A DNA stretch of 32,993 nt from Deltaproteobacteria bacterium (GTDB taxonomy: Bacteria; Myxococcota; B64-G9), in NCBI GenBank assembly GCA_016935365.1, contig JAFGRB010000085.1:1-32993 (forward strand), written 5' to 3'. The notes below the pieces were generated by a model. That model did not search any database. It saw nothing but the letters and a program-made list of their open reading frames with translations, and was not told where the DNA came from. Made by a program: the position numbers and the translations under genes. This document shows positions 23,051-29,533 of the stretch, piece after piece (the stretch's first letter is position 1; each line of letters begins with the position of its first letter).

Positions 23051-24207
23051 CGCTCCATGCGATCGAAGGCCGTGTCGATCATCTCCTCGGGCACGCAGAA
23101 CGACAGGCGCAGGTGTCCCTCGGCGGTCGGCCCGAAGTCGCAGCCCGGCGTGGTCGAGACCCGGGCACGCAGCAGGAGCTGCTCGCAGAAGGCCTTCGAG
23201 TCGCGGCCCTCCTCGAGCAGGATCCGGGGGAACATGAGGTAGGAGCCTCTCGGCCTCTGGTAGCTGAACACGGAGCCGAGCCGATCGAGCCGGGCGCACA
23301 TCCGGTCCCGGGCCGAGAGGTACTTGGCGCGGAAGGCCTGGATGCAGTCCTGGGGGCCCTGCAGGGCGGCCAGGGCAGCATACTGCGAGACCACCGGTGC
23401 GCAGATGGCGAAGGCGATGTGGGGCTTGCCGAGCTGGGCGATCCAGCTCTCCGAGGCGTGCACGTAGCCCACCCGCCAGCCGGTCATGGCGTAGTTCTTG
23501 GTGAAGGTGAAGCAGCTGATGGCGTGATCGCGCATCTCGGGAATGGAGGCGATCGCGAAGTGCTCCGCGCCGTCGAAGGTGAAGTACTCGTAGGCCTCGT
23601 CGGTGATGACGATCAGGTCGTGCTCCAGGGCGATCCGGGCGAGCTCGGAGAGCGCCTGCCGGCCGAAGACCGCCCCCGTGGGGTTGGCCGGGGAGCAGTA
23701 CAGGATGGCGCGCGTCTTCGGGCTGACGACCTCGTGCAGCGCATCGAGGTCGAGCCGGAAGCCCTCCCGCTCGACCGTGGGCGCGAAGACGGGCCGGCCC
23801 GAGGCCAGCAGCACCTGGTTGATGTGCGTCGAGTAGGTCGGCGAGGGCAGGATCACCTCGTCGCCGGGGTCGATGGCGGCCATCAGGGCGGCCGAGATGC
23901 CCTCGATCGCCCCGACGGTGACCAGGATCTGCGCCGGGCTGGCGTCGATCCCGTTTTCTTGCCGGAGCTTGCGGGCGATCTCCTCGCGCAGCGGGCCGAG
24001 GCCCCGCGTCTCGGAGTAGCCGTCGGCCCGCCCTTCGGCGATCGCGGCCGCAGCCGCCTCGTGAATGTGGGCCGGCGCCGAGCTGGTCGGCTTGGCCCAG
24101 GACAGGAAGGCCACGTCCGGAACCGTCTTCGAGAGCGCGGTCATCGCGTGGATGGCCGAGGGCGGGATCTGCCCTACGCGATTGGAAAACAGGCGTTTTT
24201 CCGTCAA
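23029..24207 (-). CDS. class I/II PLP-dependent aminotransferase (AspC-like)
   Basis: A 392-residue fold-type I aminotransferase. PLP contacts are readable: N175 (CSPANPTGAVFG), D203 (VITDEAYEYFTF), the Schiff-base lysine K237 (CFTFTKNYAMTGWRVGY), and the substrate-carboxylate Arg near the end (GHLRLSFCVP). The length is standard. The start is TTG at 24207, with AAGGAC upstream; the first in-frame ATG is 21 codons in and would remove the conserved RVGQIPPSAI segment. It is the last gene of the TetR - radical SAM - aminotransferase operon, 36 bases after the radical SAM gene. Such enzymes transaminate aspartate, aromatic or branched amino acids; the partner suggests action on a product of the radical enzyme, which is inferred. 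Confidence 0.9.
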   Translation of the reverse strand: MTEKRLFSNRVGQIPPSAIHAMTALSKTVPDVAFLSWAKPTSSAPAHIHEAAAAAIAEGRADGYSETRGLGPLREEIARKLRQENGIDASPAQILVTVGAIEGISAALMAAIDPGDEVILPSPTYSTHINQVLLASGRPVFAPTVEREGFRLDLDALHEVVSPKTRAILYCSPANPTGAVFGRQALSELARIALEHDLIVITDEAYEYFTFDGAEHFAIASIPEMRDHAISCFTFTKNYAMTGWRVGYVHASESWIAQLGKPHIAFAICAPVVSQYAALAALQGPQDCIQAFRAKYLSARDRMCARLDRLGSVFSYQRPRGSYLMFPRILLEEGRDSKAFCEQLLLRARVSTTPGCDFGPTAEGHLRLSFCVPEEMIDTAFDRMERYFGAGG

Positions 24208-24243
24208 AGCGACCGTCCTTTACGAAGTGGGTGGCACCGCGGG

Positions 24244-25485
24244 TCAGCCCCCGGCGGCCTTCTTCTCGCGCATGGCGTCGATGGTCTCGATGGGGTAGGG
24301 CATGGGGGCGTCGGGCGGGATGAGGTCGACGGTCTGGGCGCGGAACTCGGGGGTCTGCATGCGGCAGTCCTTGTGGCGCCGGCACCACAGCGGGTGGTGG
24401 GTCATCCGCTCCCAGACAGCGGCCACGCCTTCCTCGACCGCGTTGCCGAAGCAGATCGGCGTGAAGTCGCAGGGGCACATGTCGCCGTAGGCGGTCATAT
24501 AGAACTGGTTGAAGGCCCCGAAGCAGCCCATCGACTGGGGTGAGTTGACCAGCGCCTGGGAGGTCAGGACGGGGTAGCCGGGCATGTCCTGGTGATAGGT
24601 GGCCAGAACCTTCTGGCGGATCTCCTCCCGGTCCTCCTCGCGGAGCAGGACGTCCATCTGGCCGAAGAGCCGGCCGGTGGGGACGGCGTCGAACTGGATG
24701 ATCTCCTTCGCGCCGACCTTCTTGCCCAGCTCCATGTAGGCATCGAGCTCTCCGGCCGCGTGCTTGGCGTGGGTCAGGTAGATAGAGAAGCCCGCCATCA
24801 GGCCCGCCTGCTCGGCGTGCTCGATGTTCTGCATGATGGTGTCGAACAGGCCCGGCCGCCTCCGCAGGCGGTCGTGCTCTGCGGGCTCGGGGCTGTCGAG
24901 GCTGATGAACAGCGCATACAGGCCCGCGTCGACGAGCTTGGCGCAGGTCTCCGGGCTCAGCATCTCGCCGTTGGTGAACATGAGGGTGGTGGCCCGCTGC
25001 TCGTCCACGCTGGCGATCAGCTCGAAGATGTCCTTGCGGAGCAGGGGCTCGCCGCCGGTGAAGATGACGTTGGTCGTGCCGACGTCGACCGTCTCGGCGA
25101 TGATGCGCTTCCATTGCTCCGTCGACAGCGGGGGCTGCCTGCGCACGTTGGGAGCGCAGGAGCAGTGCACGCAGTCGGCCTGGCAGTTGTAGGTGATCGC
25201 CAGGGTGGCCGCGGCCGGCTTGCGCGTCCTGCAGAACACCCGCTCGAGCCGGTCGACCAGGCCCCGCTTGCCGGCCGGGTGGGGCAGCGGGGGATCGAAG
25301 AACGAGATCGAGCGCGCGCCGTGCCAGAAGCCCACCGTCTTGAACTTGGTAAGTCGCGCCAGGTGGCGCTCGAGATAGCGCACGGCGGGCTCCGGCATGG
25401 GACCCGTCTGCCGGAGCTCCAGGCGTCCGTCGCGGAGCTCGACCTCGAAGTTCACGAGCTGCTCCGCATCGATCTCTGCCTTCAT
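24244..25485 (-). CDS. radical SAM protein with SPASM-like C-terminus
   Basis: A 413-residue radical SAM enzyme. Residues about 1-95 form an unrecognised N-terminal domain. The cluster motif CxxxCxxC is C101/C105/C108 (YNCQADCVHCSC), followed by FTGGEPLLRKDIFELI (GGEP 144-147) and SLDSPEPAEHDRLR for SAM binding. The C-terminal region has a Cys set (MGCFGAFNQFYMTAYGDMCPCDFTPICFGN... WCRRHKDC) like a SPASM domain that holds extra Fe-S clusters. Such proteins modify peptides (RiPPs) or proteins, or act on cofactors. Its ATG overlaps the TetR stop (ATGA at 25485-25482), so it is coupled to the regulator. The ORF extends further upstream in frame, but only as the shadow of the TetR gene. No obvious precursor peptide gene was seen nearby. 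Confidence 0.9.
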   Translation of the reverse strand: MKAEIDAEQLVNFEVELRDGRLELRQTGPMPEPAVRYLERHLARLTKFKTVGFWHGARSISFFDPPLPHPAGKRGLVDRLERVFCRTRKPAAATLAITYNCQADCVHCSCAPNVRRQPPLSTEQWKRIIAETVDVGTTNVIFTGGEPLLRKDIFELIASVDEQRATTLMFTNGEMLSPETCAKLVDAGLYALFISLDSPEPAEHDRLRRRPGLFDTIMQNIEHAEQAGLMAGFSIYLTHAKHAAGELDAYMELGKKVGAKEIIQFDAVPTGRLFGQMDVLLREEDREEIRQKVLATYHQDMPGYPVLTSQALVNSPQSMGCFGAFNQFYMTAYGDMCPCDFTPICFGNAVEEGVAAVWERMTHHPLWCRRHKDCRMQTPEFRAQTVDLIPPDAPMPYPIETIDAMREKKAAGG

Positions 25486-26117
25486 GGCTTCTCCCTTCTC
25501 CCGTGACGTGCTCTTGCGACTCGCTTGCCGAGATAGCGCTCGACGAGAGCGCGCAGCTCCGAGGCGAGCTGCGATCCCTCCGGGCTGCGGTGTCCATACG
25601 TCCGCTGGAGCATCGGGCCCTCCACCAGGGAGAGCAGCAGCACGGCGGCGGCTTCCGGATCCACGGAGCCGAAGAGCCCGCGCCGCACGCCGGCCTGCAC
25701 GTCGGCGCGGATGTCGGCGCGGATGGCTGCCTGGATCTCGGAGATCACCCCTCTCAGCTCCGGCGCCTCGACCCCGTAGCCCCAGTACTCGATCCACACC
25801 CGCGTCCGCTCCAGGCTCGGCTCGTCGTCCGGCACCAGGTGGTATCGAAAGACGGCCAGGATGCGGTCCAGGGGATCCTCGAAGCGGTCCCTGTATTCTC
25901 GCAGGCCGGCCAGATGGCGCTCGCCGAGCGAGCGCATGAGCTCGACGAGCATCTGCTCCTTGTTCTCGAAGTAGTAGTGCAGGGCCCCGCAGGCCAGGCC
26001 GGACTCGCGGGCCACATCGCGGACGGAGCAAGCCGAGAAGCCCTTGCGGGCAATGGCGGCGAAGAGCCCTTCCAGGATCTGCTTCTTGCGCCGGGCTGCG
26101 ACCGCCGATCTCCTCAC
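25482..26117 (-). CDS. TetR-family transcriptional regulator
   Basis: A 211-residue repressor starting at GTG 26117, with GGAGG 6 bases upstream. The N-terminal helix-turn-helix is typical: ILEGLFAAIARKGFSACSVRDVARESGLACGALHYYFENKEQMLVELM (about residues 14-62). The rest is the helical ligand-binding/dimer domain, with a TetR_C-like DPLDRILAVFRYHL and VLLLSLVEGPMLQRTYG near the end. It is the first gene of the operon and overlaps the radical SAM gene. The near-perfect palindrome and consensus promoter directly upstream strongly suggest autoregulation and control of the two enzymes by a small ligand. The ligand is unknown. Confidence 0.92.
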   Translation of the reverse strand: MRRSAVAARRKKQILEGLFAAIARKGFSACSVRDVARESGLACGALHYYFENKEQMLVELMRSLGERHLAGLREYRDRFEDPLDRILAVFRYHLVPDDEPSLERTRVWIEYWGYGVEAPELRGVISEIQAAIRADIRADVQAGVRRGLFGSVDPEAAAVLLLSLVEGPMLQRTYGHRSPEGSQLASELRALVERYLGKRVARARHGRREKP

Positions 26118-26134
26118 CGGAGTCCTCCGGGTTC

Positions 26135-26154
26135 TTGGTTGGACGTCCGACCAA
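26135..26154. promoter_or_regulatory. TetR operator candidate
   Basis: A 20-base palindrome, TTGGTTGGAC followed by GTCCGACCAA, with a single mismatched pair. It covers the predicted transcription start of the TetR operon, so binding would block initiation. Shape and length fit TetR-family operators. Confidence 0.8.
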
Positions 26155-26156
26155 AA

Positions 26157-26185
26157 ATCCTAGCCGGCTCGCGCGCGCACGTCAA
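26157..26185 (-). promoter_or_regulatory. promoter of the TetR - radical SAM - aminotransferase operon
   Basis: On the minus strand TTGACG (26185-26180), a 17-base spacer and TAGGAT (26162-26157). The first box matches sigma-70 at five of six positions and the second at four. The start is expected near 26150, inside the palindromic operator. The leader is about 33 bases. Confidence 0.72.
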
Positions 26186-26227
26186 GGTCCACAGGCGAGG
26201 CTCCTTCCGGGGCTGCCGGCCCAAGGG

Positions 26228-26257
26228 CTTCGCTTTTTGGGCTGCATTTGCTAGTCT
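26228..26257 (+). promoter_or_regulatory. candidate promoter of the protease genes
   Basis: CTTCGC (26228-26233), an 18-base spacer beginning with a T-run and ending in TTTGC, then TAGTCT (26252-26257). It closely resembles the minus-strand stretch at 22502-22530. The start near 26264 gives a leader of about 29 bases to GTG 26293. The -35 box is not sigma-70-like. Confidence 0.45.
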
Positions 26258-26292
26258 GTTCTCAGACGCCGGGGGAAGGAAGGAGCGCTTGC

Positions 26293-28113
26293 GTGAGTTC
26301 TTTCCGTCGATACCTGGGCGGGCTGGCCTTGGTGGCGCTCGCGATGGGCTGCCAGGACCCCGGGCTCTCCCTGCCCGATCTGGGCTCGGTGAGCTGGCCC
26401 ATCGTCCACGGCGAGGAGGACGACAACCCCGATCACATGGCGGTGACCGCCATCTACATCGTGCTCAACGAGCATGAGGCCGCCGGCTGCAGCGGCACCT
26501 ACATCGCCCAGGACGTGGTGCTCACCGCGGCCCACTGCCTGTACGACAACTTCGAGTACTTCCTGGTGGGCTTCGGCAACGACGAGAGCCAGATCCGGGC
26601 CTGGTACTCCCCGGCCGACTACTTGATCCACCGGAGCTACAGCACCTACACCAACGCCAACGACCTGGCCCTGATCCGGCTCGACGGCGGGCCGACCTGG
26701 GTACAGCCCATCCCCAACCTGCCCTCCAGTCAGGCCGTCCAGTCGTCGGAGGAGGGCAGGCTCCTGCTCGAGTTCTCGGGCTTCGGCCAGACCGAGACCG
26801 GCTCGACCGGCGTGAAGATGCACGTGAGCGACTACCTGGGCAGGGTCTGCAACAGCAGCTCCAGCTGCAGCTGGCGCGTGGGCTACTACGACTACGACCT
26901 GGCGCCTTGGACCATCTGCTACGACATGGATCCCGGCGGGCCGTGCCACGGCGACAGCGGCGGCCCGGCCTTCGTCTGGCGCAACGGCCGGGAGTACGTG
27001 GCCGGGGTGACCTCCTACGGCTACGGCGACTGCGACATGGTCGGCTGCAGCGGCAAGGTGGATCACTACCAGGACTGGATCGAGGACTACGTCGGCCGGC
27101 AGAACGGGCAGACCTGCTCCTACGACAGCGAGTGCAACTCGGGCCACTGCGTGGAGGGGATCTGCTGCGACGACGACTGCAGCGGTGCGTGCGAGGCCTG
27201 CGACCTGGCCGGCTCGTACGGCACCTGCAGCCCGGTGCCCGACAGGACGCCCTGCCCGGACGCCGAGCCCTGCGACGGGGTGGAGATCTGCATAAGCGGA
27301 CTGTGCGTCAACGGTCCGCTGCCGGACTGCGACGACGGCGAGCCCTGCACGACCGACCGCTGCGAGCCGGGCGTGGGCTGCGTGTCCGAGCCGCGGCCCG
27401 ACGGCGCGTACTGCTCGGACGGCAACCTGTGCAACGGCCAGGAGCTCTGCCGGAGCGGCCGCTGCCGGGCTGGAGAGCCGCCGGACTGCGACGACGGCGA
27501 GCCCTGCACGCGGGACAGCTGCGATCCCGGGCGGGGATGCCAGCACACGGCCGTGGCCGACGGCACCTCCTGCGGCGAGGGCAACAAGTGCGACTCCCAG
27601 GCCATCTGCCAGAGCGGGGTCTGCTTTGCGGGCAACCCCATCGACTGCAGCGACGACAACCTGTGTACCGACGAGCGCTGCGACCCGGCCGTCGGCTGCG
27701 TCTACCCGCCGACCGATTGCGACGATCGCAATCCCTGCACCGACGACGACTGCGATCGGTCCACCGGCTGCCTGCACGCCATGGTCCCGGATGGGGTCGT
27801 GTGCGGGGGAGGCGCCTGCGGCGAGGGCAGCTGCCAATCGGGCGAGTGCCTCGGCCCCGACCAGCAGGTGCTGTGCGACGACGACAACCCCTGCACCGTG
27901 GACTTCTGCGATCCGGCCCAGGGCTGCCAGCACGAGGACATGCCGGACGGCTCGGTCTGCAGCGACTGCGGGGCCTGCCAGGGCGGGCTCTGTCTCCCGA
28001 TCCCCGACTGCGGGGAAGGCTGCGGCTGCACCGCCGCGGGGGGCGAGAAGGGGGCCGTCTGGCTGCTCCTGCTCGTGCTCGCCCTGGGCCTGCGCCGGCG
28101 CCGGCAGACCTGA
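26293..28113 (+). CDS. S1-family serine protease lipoprotein with Cys-rich repeats and MYXO-CTERM-like tail
   Basis: A 606-residue secreted protease. Start GTG 26293 has AAGGAG 7 bases upstream. The signal ends in a lipobox-like LAMGC (C20). The protease domain begins at a zymogen-type cleavage site ([10 protein letters not shown]37) and carries the triad H81 (LTAAHC), D124 (NANDLALI) and S222 (CHGDSGGP). The position corresponding to chymotrypsin residue 189 is Gly, not Asp, so trypsin-like Lys/Arg preference is not expected. A Cys-rich module ([18 protein letters not shown]) follows, then about five repeats of the form CDDxxPCTxDxCDxxxGCxH (about 345-560). The end, GCGCTAAGG, a hydrophobic helix and RRRR, is the MYXO-CTERM pattern for cell-surface sorting. 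It is paralogous to the next gene. Confidence 0.92.
   Translation: MSSFRRYLGGLALVALAMGCQDPGLSLPDLGSVSWPIVHGEEDDNPDHMAVTAIYIVLNEHEAAGCSGTYIAQDVVLTAAHCLYDNFEYFLVGFGNDESQIRAWYSPADYLIHRSYSTYTNANDLALIRLDGGPTWVQPIPNLPSSQAVQSSEEGRLLLEFSGFGQTETGSTGVKMHVSDYLGRVCNSSSSCSWRVGYYDYDLAPWTICYDMDPGGPCHGDSGGPAFVWRNGREYVAGVTSYGYGDCDMVGCSGKVDHYQDWIEDYVGRQNGQTCSYDSECNSGHCVEGICCDDDCSGACEACDLAGSYGTCSPVPDRTPCPDAEPCDGVEICISGLCVNGPLPDCDDGEPCTTDRCEPGVGCVSEPRPDGAYCSDGNLCNGQELCRSGRCRAGEPPDCDDGEPCTRDSCDPGRGCQHTAVADGTSCGEGNKCDSQAICQSGVCFAGNPIDCSDDNLCTDERCDPAVGCVYPPTDCDDRNPCTDDDCDRSTGCLHAMVPDGVVCGGGACGEGSCQSGECLGPDQQVLCDDDNPCTVDFCDPAQGCQHEDMPDGSVCSDCGACQGGLCLPIPDCGEGCGCTAAGGEKGAVWLLLLVLALGLRRRRQT
27321..27509 (+). repeat. 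exact 30-bp direct repeat within the protease Cys-rich region
   Basis: The 30 bases at 27321-27350 recur identically at 27480-27509, a shift of 159 bases (53 codons), so repeat units of the Cys-rich domain were duplicated recently in frame. They encode the [10 protein letters not shown] segment. A similar, diverged stretch occurs near 29271 in the paralogue. Confidence 0.85.
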
Positions 28114-28158
28114 TCGGCTGCGCTCGACTGGAACGCTCCAGGGGAAGGAGGCGCACAG

Positions 28159-29499
28159 GTGACACCCTGGCTGGAGACCGTCGAAATACGAAGTCCTTCG
28201 ACTTGCATGCTGCGTCGCGCAGCGTCACGGGATCTTTCCTCGATCGTCTTGCGACCATCGGCAGCCTGGCTGTGGAGGAGCATGGGATGTGCGTGCCTGC
28301 TCGCGGCGTTCGCGGGCTGCGGAGGACAGGACGCGCCCGCCGACGAGCTGGCCTCGCTGGGCTCGCCGATCGTCAACGGCGAGCCGGACGACTCGGAGCA
28401 GCACGCGGCCGTGGTGGCGGTCACCTACCAGAGCGGTGTGGAGTTCGGCCTGTGCTCCGGCACGCTGATCACGCCGACGGTGGTGCTGACGGCAGCCCAC
28501 TGCGTGTTCGGCTCCCTGGACGAGCACAGCGTGGTCTTCGGCACGAACGCTTTCCGCTCCCGCGTCTCGAGGTCGATCGTCGAGGTGCGCAAGCACACGA
28601 GGTGGAACGGCGACGCGGGGCACGGCTACGACATCGCCCTGGTGCGGCTCGCGAGCCCGGCTCCGGACGGCACCGTGCCCATTCCCCCCCTGCCGGACTT
28701 CATGGGGCTCGGCGAGGGGGACGTCGGCGAGGAGCTCATCTTCGTCGGCTACGGACAGACCGAGACCGGCCAGACCGACGGCGTGAAGCGCTGGGCCCTG
28801 GGCTACCTGCAGTGGATCTGCGCGCAGGCGTCCTGCCAGTACATGGCGCCCTATACCCTGTGCTACGATCAGCACCCGGGCGGGCCATGCCAGGGCGACA
28901 GCGGCGGTCCGTCCCTGGTCACCCGCGAGGGGCGCGAGTACGTGGCCGGGATCACCTCCTTCGGCGGCGCCTCGTGCCTGGAGGATCCCGGCTGCAGCAC
29001 CAAGGTGGACGCCTTCACCGACTTCATCACGGACTTCACGGGCGGCGGCATCGGGCAGGCCTGCAGCCAGGATGACGAGTGCCTCTTCGGCTACTGCGCG
29101 GACGGCCTGTGCTGCGACTCGGCCTGCGATCAGCCCTGCCGGGCATGCGACCTGGAGGGACACGAGGGCCACTGCTGGACGGCCCCCTCCGGGACACCTT
29201 GCTCCGACGGCGACCTGTGCAATGGCGAGGAGACCTGCATCCTCGGCGATTGCAGCGGGGGCGGGGAGCCGCTGGACTGCGACGACGGCGATATCTGCAC
29301 CCACGACTCCTGCAATGCGCGGCACGGGTGCGTGAACGAGCCCGAGCCGGACGGATTCGTCTGCGGTCAGGACAGGATGTGCCAGGCCGGCCAGTGTGTG
29401 CCCTGTGGAAGCAGCGGCTGTGCGACGGCCGGCGCGGCGGGCTCCGCATCGGCAGCGGTCCTGCTTCTGCTCCTGCTCACGGGCTGGCGCCGCCGATGA
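28159..29499 (+). CDS. second S1-family serine protease with Cys-rich repeats and degenerate MYXO-CTERM-like tail
   Basis: A 446-residue paralogue of the preceding protease, 45 bases downstream. GTG 28159 has AAGGAGG 7 bases upstream but gives a long 40-residue basic leader before the hydrophobic core; ATG 28207 or ATG 28282 are alternatives, the last also with GGAGGAG close by. The core ends in a lipobox FAGC (C54). Zymogen site SPIVNGEPDD; triad H114 (LTAAHC), D158 (GYDIALV) and S248 (CQGDSGGP). Gly again occupies the position of chymotrypsin residue 189. The Cys-rich part is shorter, with one CSQDDECLFGYCADGLCC module and one CDDGDICTHDSCNARHGC repeat. The tail (SGCATAG, Leu-rich helix, RRR) is a weaker MYXO-CTERM. 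The two are probably cotranscribed. Confidence 0.9.
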   Translation: MTPWLETVEIRSPSTCMLRRAASRDLSSIVLRPSAAWLWRSMGCACLLAAFAGCGGQDAPADELASLGSPIVNGEPDDSEQHAAVVAVTYQSGVEFGLCSGTLITPTVVLTAAHCVFGSLDEHSVVFGTNAFRSRVSRSIVEVRKHTRWNGDAGHGYDIALVRLASPAPDGTVPIPPLPDFMGLGEGDVGEELIFVGYGQTETGQTDGVKRWALGYLQWICAQASCQYMAPYTLCYDQHPGGPCQGDSGGPSLVTREGREYVAGITSFGGASCLEDPGCSTKVDAFTDFITDFTGGGIGQACSQDDECLFGYCADGLCCDSACDQPCRACDLEGHEGHCWTAPSGTPCSDGDLCNGEETCILGDCSGGGEPLDCDDGDICTHDSCNARHGCVNEPEPDGFVCGQDRMCQAGQCVPCGSSGCATAGAAGSASAAVLLLLLLTGWRRR

Positions 29500-29533
29500 G
29501 ACGCCGACCGGATCCGCATCGACGGGGTCGCGG

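Noticed and set aside
26228..26257. Sigma-54 promoter (GG-N10-GC) before the protease gene
   Set aside because: The GG to GC spacing is 9 bases here and 7 in the related stretch at 22502-22530, and the flanking bases do not fit TGGCAC/TTGC.
26118..26292. Search for a RiPP precursor peptide near the radical SAM gene
   Set aside because: The gap holds the promoter, the operator and the opposite promoter; no short ORF with a leader-like or Cys-rich/Gly-rich core was seen here or in 24208-24243.
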